The notes under the pieces were generated by a model. The model saw only the letters and a list, made by a program, of their open reading frames with translations, was not told where the DNA came from and ran no database searches. From an uncultured Pelagibacteraceae bacterium (GTDB taxonomy: Bacteria > Pseudomonadota > Alphaproteobacteria > Pelagibacterales > Pelagibacteraceae): a stretch of 33,264 bases of DNA. Position 1 is the stretch's first letter, and every line of letters begins with the position of its first letter. The stretch lies in assembly GCA_902600245.1 (NCBI GenBank), contig CACKIQ010000009.1, forward strand, positions 1-33,264, given 5' to 3'. Positions 1-9,103 of this stretch are shown here, in pieces. A program made the translations under genes and the position numbers.

Positions 1-519
1 TATGTCAAAATTCATCTTTTTTTGTTCTTTTATTTTTTTTAGTTCCTTAACTTTATTTAAAACTTCTGGCATAAATTTTTGACCTCCAAATCCAGGATTT
101 ACACTCATAATTAAAACTAAATCAATTTGATCTAATAGATCTAGTATTAAATTAATTTTAGATTCAGGATTAAGCGAAACTCCAACTTTTTTATTTTTTT
201 CTTTTATTTTTTTTATTGAATTTTCTAAATTATCCGTAGCTTCAGGATGAATAGTAATTATATCTGCTCCCGCTTCAGCGTAAGCTTCTATGTATTTATG
301 TACTGGTGAAATCATTAAATGAACATCAAATTTTAATGAACAGTGTTTTCGAAGTGCTTTAATTACCGGTGGTCCTATTGTTAAATTAGGAACAAAATGA
401 CCATCCATCACATCGACATGAATCATATCAGCTCCACCTTCTTCAAGTCTTTTAATTTCTGAACCTAATTGACTAAAGTCAGCTGATAAAATTGATGGTG
501 AAATTTTTATATTTTTCAT
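1..519 (-). CDS. rpe: ribulose-phosphate 3-epimerase, partial (C-terminus runs off the window)
   Basis: Minus-strand translation from 519 reads MKNIKISPSILSADFSQLGSEIKRLEEGGADMIHVDVMDGHFVPNLTIGPPVIKALRKH..., typical Rpe N-terminus with the HVDVMDGHFVPN motif. Not in the ORF track because it is truncated. Confidence 0.95.
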   Translation of the reverse strand, partial: MKNIKISPSILSADFSQLGSEIKRLEEGGADMIHVDVMDGHFVPNLTIGPPVIKALRKHCSLKFDVHLMISPVHKYIEAYAEAGADIITIHPEATDNLENSIKKIKEKNKKVGVSLNPESKINLILDLLDQIDLVLIMSVNPGFGGQKFMPEVLNKVKELKKIKEQKKMNFDI

Positions 520-553
520 TGATCACTAGATTAACTAGTATCAATTTTAAAAA

Positions 554-904
554 TTAAAATGAATTAAAAAATTGATAAATTTGTCTAGAAATTTCACTCT
601 CCAAAGGAAATGATAACATGCCCATCACCGAATAACCTAAGATCCAAGGCATTAGATAAAATCTAATCATGTAGAAAAACCAAGCAACATACAAGGGCAC
701 CAATGGCCCAATGATAAATGAGGGTGTTATTGGTTTAAATAATTTTATTAGAGGATTGGTGTATTTCACAAATACTCTCATGAAAAAGAATTGTGAATCT
801 TCCCTTTGAAAAATGTTCATGGCCACTCTTCCAATTAGAGTCCACATTATAATTCCAAGCAGATAATCTATAAAATATATTAAAGGATGAAAATTCGCTG
901 ACAT
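554..904 (-). CDS. small integral membrane protein, YggT-like
   Basis: 116-aa ORF with hydrophobic segments; the 'R..MNIF...NPLIKLFKPITP' pattern loosely resembles YggT. Weak family call. Confidence 0.55.
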   Translation of the reverse strand: MSANFHPLIYFIDYLLGIIMWTLIGRVAMNIFQREDSQFFFMRVFVKYTNPLIKLFKPITPSFIIGPLVPLYVAWFFYMIRFYLMPWILGYSVMGMLSFPLESEISRQIYQFFNSF

Positions 905-924
905 TCAAAATTTATATTGAAATA

Positions 925-950
925 AAAGGGGCGAAATTAATCGCCCCTTT
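925..950 (-). terminator. Rho-independent terminator of the symporter operon
   Basis: Perfect 10-bp inverted repeat AAAGGGGCGA-AATTAA-TCGCCCCTTT just downstream of the minus-strand stop at 962; read on the minus strand the stem ends in CCCCTTTTATTT. Confidence 0.8.
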
Positions 951-961
951 AAAAAGATTAT

Positions 962-2773
962 TTAGTGTGATTTACCAAGAATTGATTTACCACTCGGTAC
1001 ACGTACATCATCAACCATTTTTTGAGTAGCTTTATCTGGTTCTGCAGTCATTAAACTGACTATTACCATTAAAACTAAACTAACAGCTGATCCGAAGATA
1101 CCAAATGTTAACTGTGTAATTCCTAGGAATCCACTTCCACCAGTTCGTACCCAAACTAAGTACCACGCACCGGCAATTAGACCACCTAGCATACCAGCAA
1201 TCGCACCTTGTCTATTAGCTCTCTTCCACCATACACCAAGTACAAGTGGGAAGAACAATCCAGACATCGCAAAATCAAAAGCCCAGATAACTGAACCTAA
1301 GATTCCTTGAATCTCCATTGCTGCAATAGTTGCTCCAGCAAAACCAATTATTACAAGTAATACCCTTGCAACAAGTAGTCGTTTTGCAGTTTCCGCTTTT
1401 GGATCAATGATCTTGTAGTAAACATCATGTGATATAGCGTTTGCAATCGCTAGAATCAAACCATCGGCAGTAGACATGGCAGCTGCCATACCTCCTGCAG
1501 CAACTAGACCTGAAATTACATAAGGTAATCCAGCTATCTCTGGTGTTGCTAATACAACGGCTTTACCACCCATGAAGAACTCATTTAATTCTAGAGTTCC
1601 ATTTCCGTTAAAGTCGCTGATAAACATTAGGTTTGCTTGGTTCCAGTTTTGGTACCAATCTATCGCTTCCACTTCTGCAAATGTCTTACCGATAATACCA
1701 GTTGGTAAATTCGGGTCGATCAATGATAACTTAGATAATGTAGCTAACATTGGAGCAGAAGAATAAAGTAGGAAGATAAAGAATAATGACCAACCTACTG
1801 ATTTTCTAGCTGCTTTTACACTTGGAGTAGTAAAGTATCTCATCATCACGTGCGGTAATGAAGCTGTTCCCATCATCATCGCTAATGCTAATGAAATAAA
1901 TGCCCAAGGTGTAGCGTTAACTGCAGAGTGAGCTTTAGTTATTCCTGCTAAGCCTTTAGGTACTGTTTTTAGATCAGCAGCTGCGTTTTTAACAAAACCA
2001 AACTGTTGTTCTAATTCACCAATTCTAGCTACCTCGTCAGCTAACATAAAGTGAGGGAAGAAACCTGCACCCATTTTGTTACTGATCCAGAATACTGGAA
2101 GTAGGTATGCTATAATTAGTACGATATATTGCGCAACCTGTGTCCAAGTTACCCCTCTCATACCACCTAACATTGAACATAATAAAATACTTATTAGTCC
2201 AACATAAACTGCGTATTGAAATGGGATATCAAGTGCAACAGATGCAATAGTACCTGTAGCGTTAATTTGTGCAGTCACATACGTAAATGAAGCAACAGTT
2301 AAAACGACCACTGCGCTAAATCTTGCTAAATTACCACCGTATCTCGTACCTATAAAATCTGGAACTGTATAACAGCCAAATTTTCTTAAGTATGGTGCTA
2401 ATAAAGATGCAACAAGCACGTATCCACCAGTCCAACCAACAAGTAGAGCCATATAACCGTAACCTTTAAAGTAAATACCACCTGCCATAGCAACGAATGA
2501 TGCACCAGACATCCAGTCTGCTGCAGTCGCCATTCCGTTGAAGACTGTTGGTACTTGCCTTCCAGCTACATAATATGCATCTGCTTGGGCTGTTCTTGAT
2601 AGATAACCGATTAATGCATAGATGAATACAGTAAATGCAACGAAAGCGATACCTATCGTTTTAGCTGTCATACCCATCTGTTCAGCAATTGCCATAATGA
2701 TTATGAAACCTACAAATCCTCCTGTATAGATTCCGTAAATCTTAGGCAAATTATCTATGAAATTACCTTTCAT
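962..2773 (-). CDS. sodium:solute symporter family protein (ActP/VC_2705-like, DUF4212-associated)
   Basis: 603 aa, many TM segments; AAADWMSGASFVAMAGGIY, GGMRGVTWTQVAQY and GGMAAAMSTADGLILAIANAISHD motifs; adjacent to the DUF4212 small subunit. Confidence 0.92.
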   Translation of the reverse strand: MKGNFIDNLPKIYGIYTGGFVGFIIIMAIAEQMGMTAKTIGIAFVAFTVFIYALIGYLSRTAQADAYYVAGRQVPTVFNGMATAADWMSGASFVAMAGGIYFKGYGYMALLVGWTGGYVLVASLLAPYLRKFGCYTVPDFIGTRYGGNLARFSAVVVLTVASFTYVTAQINATGTIASVALDIPFQYAVYVGLISILLCSMLGGMRGVTWTQVAQYIVLIIAYLLPVFWISNKMGAGFFPHFMLADEVARIGELEQQFGFVKNAAADLKTVPKGLAGITKAHSAVNATPWAFISLALAMMMGTASLPHVMMRYFTTPSVKAARKSVGWSLFFIFLLYSSAPMLATLSKLSLIDPNLPTGIIGKTFAEVEAIDWYQNWNQANLMFISDFNGNGTLELNEFFMGGKAVVLATPEIAGLPYVISGLVAAGGMAAAMSTADGLILAIANAISHDVYYKIIDPKAETAKRLLVARVLLVIIGFAGATIAAMEIQGILGSVIWAFDFAMSGLFFPLVLGVWWKRANRQGAIAGMLGGLIAGAWYLVWVRTGGSGFLGITQLTFGIFGSAVSLVLMVIVSLMTAEPDKATQKMVDDVRVPSGKSILGKSH

Positions 2774-3033
2774 TATTCGTCCTCTCTTTCGCTAAAGCCG
2801 AACTCTTCATCGATTTTTTCTTGTCTATTCGCAAACCAGAAAATTAGGATTACAAATGCACCAAGAGATCCCTGACATGTAAACCAGTATGTCCATGGAT
2901 AACCGAAAGGTCCTGTGACCTCGTTCATTTCAGCTCCAAAGAGAAAGATGCCAATTGAGAAAACAAACCAGATTGCCAGTGTTATAAATAACAATCCCCT
3001 GGTTTTTTCCCAGTGTTTTTGTTGATTTGACAT
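2773..3033 (-). CDS. DUF4212 sodium/substrate symporter small subunit
   Basis: 86 aa, two TM; KHWEKTRGLLFITLAIWFVFSIGIFLF...GFPYWTYWFTCQGS-like pattern; stop overlaps the symporter start at 2773. Confidence 0.9.
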   Translation of the reverse strand: MSNQQKHWEKTRGLLFITLAIWFVFSIGIFLFGAEMNEVTGPFGYPWTYWFTCQGSLGAFVILIFWFANRQEKIDEEFGFSEREDE

Positions 3034-3142
3034 TTATACCTCTCTATTTAGTTATAACTGGTTGAAACCATAACCATTATGAAGGTTTTGAAAAGACCTA
3101 AAATTCACCATATAAGGTACTTATTTACTTGCTTTTTTAAGA

Positions 3143-3148
3143 TATAAT
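3143..3148 (+). promoter_or_regulatory. candidate -10 box (TATAAT) for the 3169 gene
   Basis: Exact TATAAT 21 nt upstream of ATG 3169; argues against the TTG start at 3148 used by the ORF track. -35 is not clear. Confidence 0.4.
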
Positions 3149-3168
3149 TGGCGCACTTACAAATTAAC

Positions 3169-3792
3169 ATGGGAAAATACAAATTAACTTGGAGAGACAT
3201 AAAACTTGAAGATTTCAAAACATATTTATTCGCCATGTTTAAGGCGTTTATTCCCAAAAAAAAAATAAAAACTTTGGATGAGTTAGAGCAGTTTATTCAA
3301 ACAAAATCTGCCTGGGCTACTCAGGTTACTTTATATAATTATCTTAAAACTAGAATGGGAACAAGATACGTTCTTCATTTTGATAATGATGAATTTATGT
3401 CATCAGTAAATCTTGCTAAATGGAATATTTATTCAGTTGCATTACAAGATTTAACTTTTTTTACTTTTTCATATTTGAAAGCTAATTTCAATTATAAGGA
3501 TATTCATAATGCAAACGAAATTTTTAATAAAATCTTAGATGATGAAATTTCTAATAAGATGCCATTAGACATTGTTGATGAAGCAAGAAAAAGTTTTGAT
3601 GAACGATCAGAGAAAATTAATTGGGATGGTTATTATCAGGATTTACCTTTTAACCCTAGTGCTCTTTCTTTATATAAGTGGGCTCCGATTGCAGAGGAAT
3701 TAAAAACTTTAGATCGAAAGATTGTTTTAAATTCGATGATTTTAAAATGGGATGTTGTTAAACAAGAGTTTAAAGATTTAATTCAGTTTTAA
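3169..3792 (+). CDS. conserved hypothetical protein
   Basis: ORF with ATG at 3169 ([21 protein letters not shown]...); the track's TTG start at 3148 abuts a TATAAT box. No recognised domain. Confidence 0.75.
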   Translation: MGKYKLTWRDIKLEDFKTYLFAMFKAFIPKKKIKTLDELEQFIQTKSAWATQVTLYNYLKTRMGTRYVLHFDNDEFMSSVNLAKWNIYSVALQDLTFFTFSYLKANFNYKDIHNANEIFNKILDDEISNKMPLDIVDEARKSFDERSEKINWDGYYQDLPFNPSALSLYKWAPIAEELKTLDRKIVLNSMILKWDVVKQEFKDLIQF

Positions 3793-5927
3793 ATATTTTT
3801 TCTATTATCTACTAAACTATCTACAACACTTGGATCCGCTAGAGTAGTGGTGTCTCCTAATTGACCGTGCTCGTTAGCAGCAATTTTTCTTAAAATCCTT
3901 CTCATTATTTTTCCTGATCTTGTTTTAGGAAGACCTGGAGTAAAATGAATTAGATCTGGAGTTGCCAAAGGACCAATTTGTTTTCTAACCCAAAGTTTTA
4001 GATCTCTTTCTAGTTCACCAGTTTCGCTTTCTCCTGCATTCAAGGTTACATAACAATATAATCCATTGCCTTTAATGTCATGTGGATAACCAACTACTGC
4101 GGCCTCAGCTACTTTTGGATGAGCAACAAATGCACTTTCAATTTCGGCAGTTCCTAAGTTGTGCCCTGATACAATAATTACATCATCTACTCGTCCAGTG
4201 ATCCAGTAATAACCATCTTTATCTCTTCGACATCCATCACCAGTAAAATATTTACCGTTAAATTGAGAAAAATACGTATCTATAAATCTTTGATGATCAC
4301 CATAAACAGTTCTCATTTGTCCTGGCCATGATTGAGCTATACATAATCTTCCTTCTCCAGCTCCTTTAACTTCTTTACCGTTTTTATCTACAAGTACTGG
4401 TTTAATTCCATAGAAAGGTTTTGTTGCAGATCCGGGTTTTAGAGGAATTGCACCTGTTTGAGGAGCAATCATTATACCTCCGGTTTCTGTTTGCCACCAA
4501 GTATCTACAATTGGGCATTTAGAATTACCTACAGTTTTATAGTACCACATCCAAGCCTCTGGATTTATTGGTTCCCCGACTGTTCCTAAAAGTTTAAGTG
4601 ACTTCCTTGAGGTTTTTTTAACTGGTTTATCTCCCTCACGCATTAAAGCTCTAATTGCAGTTGGTGCTGTATAAAAAGTATTTACTTTATATTTATCAAC
4701 TATTTGCCACCACCTTGAACTATCAGGATAATTTGGAATTCCTTCAAACATTATAGTTGTTGCACCATTCGAAAGTGGTCCATATATAATATAACTATGT
4801 CCAGTCACCCAACCAATATCAGCAGTACACCAATAAATATCTTTAGGTTTGTAGTTAAAAATATATTGATGTGTCATTGATGCATAAACCATATAACCAC
4901 CAGTAGTATGAAGAACGCCTTTAGGTTTACCTGTTGAACCAGAAGTATATAAAATAAATAACGGATCCTCTGCATTCATTTCTTCAGGTTCACAATGACT
5001 AGGAACATCTTTAATTAAATCATGATACCAAACATCTCTATTTTGATCCCAATTGATATAATTACCTGTTCGTTTTACAACAATACATTTCTTTACATTT
5101 GGGCAACTCATTAAAGCTTCATCAACTGTATATTTCAGTGGAATAGTTTTTCCACCTCGCACTCCCTCATCTGCTGTAATGATGTATTCAGATTCGCAAT
5201 CATTCACTCTTCCCGAAATTGAATCTGCTGAAAAACCTCCAAAAATAATTGAATGTACTGCACCAATTCTAACACAGGCCAGCATTAAAATTGCTAACTC
5301 TGGTATCATCGTTAAATAAATTGTTACTCGATCTCCTTTTTTAATTCCTAATTTTTTTAAACCATTTGCAGCTTTTGAAACTTTTTGGTGAAGCTGTTTA
5401 TAAGAAATTTTTTGACTATCTTTTGGATCGTCTCCTACCCAAATGATAGCAGTTTTATCTTTTTTATCTTTTAAATGTCTATCAATACAATTTGCTGAAG
5501 CATTTAAAGTACCATCTTCAAACCATTTAATTTTGACTTCTTTTGTACTGTATTTTACGTCTTTAATTTTTTTATAAGGTTTTATCCAAGTAATTCTTTT
5601 TCCCTCTTTTCTCCAAAATTCATCATTACTCTTTATAGATTGAGAATATTTTTGTTGATATTTACTTTTATTTGCTAAGCTACTTTTAACCCATTCTGGT
5701 TTTGTTTTAATAACCACTTCAGGAGGTGTATTATCGTTTTCTTTTTTTGCTTTAATTCTTTTCTTTATTTTTTTTGAAGATTTTTTTCTAACTTTAGATC
5801 TTTTCTTTATCTTTTTTGAAGTTTTTTTTCTAACTTTAGATTTTTTCTTTATCTTTTTTGAAGTTTTTTTTCTAACTTTAGACTTCTTCTTTCTCACCTT
5901 GCTTTTCTTTTTCTTTTTTTTTGGCAT
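3789..5927 (-). CDS. acs: acetyl-CoA synthetase with Lys-rich N-terminal extension
   Basis: [61 protein letters not shown] and [17 protein letters not shown] motifs of Acs. Confidence 0.97.
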   Translation of the reverse strand: MPKKKKKKSKVRKKKSKVRKKTSKKIKKKSKVRKKTSKKIKKRSKVRKKSSKKIKKRIKAKKENDNTPPEVVIKTKPEWVKSSLANKSKYQQKYSQSIKSNDEFWRKEGKRITWIKPYKKIKDVKYSTKEVKIKWFEDGTLNASANCIDRHLKDKKDKTAIIWVGDDPKDSQKISYKQLHQKVSKAANGLKKLGIKKGDRVTIYLTMIPELAILMLACVRIGAVHSIIFGGFSADSISGRVNDCESEYIITADEGVRGGKTIPLKYTVDEALMSCPNVKKCIVVKRTGNYINWDQNRDVWYHDLIKDVPSHCEPEEMNAEDPLFILYTSGSTGKPKGVLHTTGGYMVYASMTHQYIFNYKPKDIYWCTADIGWVTGHSYIIYGPLSNGATTIMFEGIPNYPDSSRWWQIVDKYKVNTFYTAPTAIRALMREGDKPVKKTSRKSLKLLGTVGEPINPEAWMWYYKTVGNSKCPIVDTWWQTETGGIMIAPQTGAIPLKPGSATKPFYGIKPVLVDKNGKEVKGAGEGRLCIAQSWPGQMRTVYGDHQRFIDTYFSQFNGKYFTGDGCRRDKDGYYWITGRVDDVIIVSGHNLGTAEIESAFVAHPKVAEAAVVGYPHDIKGNGLYCYVTLNAGESETGELERDLKLWVRKQIGPLATPDLIHFTPGLPKTRSGKIMRRILRKIAANEHGQLGDTTTLADPSVVDSLVDNRKNI
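5757..5882 (-). repeat. in-frame tandem repeat, 3 x 42 bp, coding SKVRKK(T/S)SKKIKK(K/R)
   Basis: Read directly: near-identical units 'ttctttatcttttttgaagttttttttctaactttaga' on the + strand; encodes aa 16-57 of the acs ORF. Confidence 0.9.
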
Positions 5928-5942
5928 AGGTTAATTTTTTTT

Positions 5943-6356
5943 TTAAATTCTACTCATGTTATTTATAATTTTCCAGCTTTTATAATCAACAGGCATTACA
6001 GAAAGCCTACTTTGCTTTATCAGAGGTAAGTGGCTTAAATCCTTATTTTTTTTGATATTTTCAAGTGTTACAGGCTTCGAAAATTTACTTTTAAATTGAA
6101 CAGTCACAGCAACAAATCTACCTGTTTTGTCAGTTTTATCTATATAATGCTCTTTAGTGACTTTTACGACTCCAACTATTTCTTTTCCAATGTTTGAATG
6201 ATAGAAAAAACAAAGATCACCTTTTTTCATACTCTTTAAGTTCTTTGCAGCTTGATAATTTCTGACACCATCCCAAGGTGCACCTTTAATTCCAGCTTTT
6301 TTTTGTTGATCAATTGACCAAACATCTGGTTCAGATTTCATCAACCAATATTGCAT
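5943..6356 (-). CDS. EVE domain-containing protein
   Basis: MQYWLMKSEPDVWSIDQQ...WDGVRNYQAAKNLKSMKKGDLCFFYHSN is typical of the EVE/thymocyte nuclear protein 1 family. Confidence 0.93.
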   Translation of the reverse strand: MQYWLMKSEPDVWSIDQQKKAGIKGAPWDGVRNYQAAKNLKSMKKGDLCFFYHSNIGKEIVGVVKVTKEHYIDKTDKTGRFVAVTVQFKSKFSKPVTLENIKKNKDLSHLPLIKQSRLSVMPVDYKSWKIINNMSRI

Positions 6357-7429
6357 TATAATTGAACTCCAGCACCTTTAAGAAAAGCTGCATCTTCATC
6401 TAAAGGCCATCTAGGTTTTGCTGGATAATCTAAATTATTAAATTGATTTATTTTAAATTTTTCCAAACCTACCATTGCAATCATTGCTGCATTATCCCCA
6501 CAAAACTCTATAGGTGGAAAAATACTTTTATAATTATTTTCTTCACATAGATTAATTAACATAGACCTTATTTTTTTATTTGCTGCAACTCCTCCAGCAA
6601 TAACGAAATTTTTTTCATTTAATTCATTTATTTTTTCAAATTCATTAAAAGCAATTTTTGTTTTTTTATATAAAATTTCTTCAATTGTTTTTTGAAAAGA
6701 TGCTGCAAGATCATATTTATCTTGTTCTGATTTAATTGATTTACTTATCTTCAACACAGCAGTTTTTAGACCTGCAAAAGAAAGATTGCATCCTCCTTTT
6801 CTGAAAATTGGTTTCGGTAAATCATATTTTTCTGGATCACCTTTTTTAGCTAAAATTTCAATTTGAGGTCCTCCTGGAAATTCTATTCCTAAAAGCTTTG
6901 CCGTTTTGTCAAACGCCTCACCTAATGCATCATCAATAGTTGTTCCTAATCTTTTATATTTACCAAGGTTCTGAACACTTAAATATTGTGAGTGCCCACC
7001 TGAAATTAAAAGAAGTAAATATGGATAATTTAAATTTGTATTTAGTTTTGGACTTAAAGCATGTCCCTCTAAATGATTAACAGCAATAAAAGGTTTATTC
7101 ATTGCTGTTGCGAAAGCTTTACCAAAACTTAGACCAACTGATAAGCAAACAATTAATCCAGGACCAGCGGTAGAAGCAACCGCATCTATTTCTTCAATTT
7201 TTCTTCCACTTTCATCAATAGCTTTTTTGACAATCCAATCAATTTTTTCAATGTGTGAACGTGCAGCCAGTTCAGGAACTACACCACCAAACTCCCTATG
7301 AACCTCCACTTGGCTAGAAACGATGTTGGATAAAACTACCGGCAATCTTTCTTCATTCTCAGTTATTAAAGAGGCTGCTGTTTCATCACAACTAGATTCT
7401 ATTCCAAGAATTAAGGGTTTTTTGCTCAT
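6356..7429 (-). CDS. tsaD: tRNA N6-adenosine threonylcarbamoyltransferase
   Basis: LGIESSCDETAASL, VNHLEGHALSP, LLLISGGHSQ, GGVAANKKIR motifs. Confidence 0.97.
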   Translation of the reverse strand: MSKKPLILGIESSCDETAASLITENEERLPVVLSNIVSSQVEVHREFGGVVPELAARSHIEKIDWIVKKAIDESGRKIEEIDAVASTAGPGLIVCLSVGLSFGKAFATAMNKPFIAVNHLEGHALSPKLNTNLNYPYLLLLISGGHSQYLSVQNLGKYKRLGTTIDDALGEAFDKTAKLLGIEFPGGPQIEILAKKGDPEKYDLPKPIFRKGGCNLSFAGLKTAVLKISKSIKSEQDKYDLAASFQKTIEEILYKKTKIAFNEFEKINELNEKNFVIAGGVAANKKIRSMLINLCEENNYKSIFPPIEFCGDNAAMIAMVGLEKFKINQFNNLDYPAKPRWPLDEDAAFLKGAGVQL

Positions 7430-7483
7430 TCAAATAGTTTTTAATAATTGTACAATCTTTATACAAGTAAGAAATAATTTTTT

Positions 7484-8401
7484 ATGAGAAAAAAAATAAT
7501 TATTGGATCCAGGGGTAGCAAGCTTGCCTTACTTTATGCTCAACAAGCTAAAGATAAGATTATTGAAAATACCGACCTTGGTAATGAAGATATATTAATT
7601 AAATCAATTAAAACTAAAGGTGACGAAGTAAAGGATATAAGATTATCGGAGCTTGGTGGCAAAGGTTTGTTTTCTAGTAATATTGAAAAAGAACTTCAGT
7701 TAAAAAATATTGATATTGCAGTCCATGCACTGAAAGATATGCCTATTAATGAAACAAAAGGACTAACAACAGACTCTTTTCTTGAAAGAAATGACCCTAG
7801 AGAGATTTTAATTACAAAGAACAAAAAAAAACTCAAAGACTTAGATCAAAAGTCAATAGTTGGTACCTCATCATACAGAAGAGAATTTCAAATAAAAAAA
7901 ATTAGACAAGATTTGAACTGTAAACTAATTAGAGGAAATGTAGATACTAGAATTAGAAAATTGAATGAAGGGATGTATGATGCAATTATTTTGTCTTATG
8001 CTGGCATTAAATTTTTAAAATTTGAAAATGAAATCTCAGAAATTTTTTCAGCTGAAGAAATAATTCCTAGTGCAGGTCAAGGCGTAATTGCTCTTCAGTG
8101 CAAGGAGAATGATGATGAGATAATTTCTATTTTAAACAAAATTAATCATGAGGAAACACATAAAAGAGCTCACCTTGAGAGAAATATTTTAAAAGTTTTG
8201 GATGGAGATTGTGAAACAGCAATTGGTGCTCATTCAGTGGTTGATGGAGATAAGATTATAGTTGAGGCTGAACTTTTTTCTTTAGATGGTAAACAAAGGT
8301 TTTATGAAAAAAAAGTTGGTAATTTGAATGAGTTTAAAGAAATTGGTAAAGAGATTGGAATACTTTTAAAAACAAAATCAAATAATTCATATAAAAGATA
8401 A
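7484..8401 (+). CDS. hemC: hydroxymethylbilane synthase
   Basis: GSRGSKLALLYAQQ, HALKDMP, GTSSYRRE.Q, RGNVDTRI, and DGDCETAIGAH motifs. Confidence 0.97.
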   Translation: MRKKIIIGSRGSKLALLYAQQAKDKIIENTDLGNEDILIKSIKTKGDEVKDIRLSELGGKGLFSSNIEKELQLKNIDIAVHALKDMPINETKGLTTDSFLERNDPREILITKNKKKLKDLDQKSIVGTSSYRREFQIKKIRQDLNCKLIRGNVDTRIRKLNEGMYDAIILSYAGIKFLKFENEISEIFSAEEIIPSAGQGVIALQCKENDDEIISILNKINHEETHKRAHLERNILKVLDGDCETAIGAHSVVDGDKIIVEAELFSLDGKQRFYEKKVGNLNEFKEIGKEIGILLKTKSNNSYKR

Positions 8402-8402
8402 T

Positions 8403-9101
8403 ATGCATATTTTGTTAACTAGACCTCTAGAAGATTGTTCTGAAATGATCTTAAAATTTCAATCAGAAGGACATCAAGTTTCTCATCTTCCATTAATAAG
8501 AATTGAAAAGGTTAATTATGAAGAAATTAACTTCTCTGAATATGGTGGAATTGTTTTTACTAGTGCAAATGCGGTAAAATTTTTAAACACAGCAAAATTA
8601 GATAAAAATATTAAATGCTTTTGTGTTGGAAACACTACAGAAAACAAAGCAAGAAGTGTTGGTTTTCAAAACACAATTGCGGCTGAAGGAAATGTTACAA
8701 ACTTAAAGGAGTTAATTATACAAAGTTATGAGTCCAAAAATAAAGAATTACTTTACGTAAGTGGTGAAACAATATCAGTTGATTTAGATCAACAGTTATT
8801 AAGCGAAGGTTTTAGGGTAAAAAGAATTATTAATTACAGAGTAGATCACAATCAAAAATTTGATGAGAAATTTGTTAATGAATTAAAATTAAATATGCCT
8901 GATATGGTCTATGTTTACTCTCAAAATAGTGCGTCAAGTTTCTTAAATTTCATTAAGATTTACCAAACCGAAAATTTATGGATGAATACAAATTTAATGT
9001 GTATAGGTGAAAAAACCTCGTCAATACTGAACGAAATCAAATGGAAAAAGATTTTTCTTTTTAACCCTGGAGAAGAAGAGTTTTTGTTATATAAAATTTA
9101 G
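8403..9101 (+). CDS. hemD: uroporphyrinogen-III synthase
   Basis: Adjacent to hemC; LLTRPLEDCSEM..., GGIVFTSANAVKFL, Y.V...FVNELK..MPDMVYVYSQNSASSF pattern. Confidence 0.9.
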   Translation: MHILLTRPLEDCSEMILKFQSEGHQVSHLPLIRIEKVNYEEINFSEYGGIVFTSANAVKFLNTAKLDKNIKCFCVGNTTENKARSVGFQNTIAAEGNVTNLKELIIQSYESKNKELLYVSGETISVDLDQQLLSEGFRVKRIINYRVDHNQKFDEKFVNELKLNMPDMVYVYSQNSASSFLNFIKIYQTENLWMNTNLMCIGEKTSSILNEIKWKKIFLFNPGEEEFLLYKI

Positions 9102-9103
9102 AA

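Noticed and set aside
1572-1766. 64-aa ORF on + inside the symporter gene
   Set aside because: Antisense to a confident CDS, no recognisable domain.
3148-3168. TTG start giving MAHLQIN extension
   Set aside because: Coincides with a TATAAT box; ATG at 3169 is more plausible.
3034-3168. Possible riboswitch/ncRNA between divergent genes
   Set aside because: Only weak short hairpins; no recognisable riboswitch core. Best explained as a divergent promoter region.
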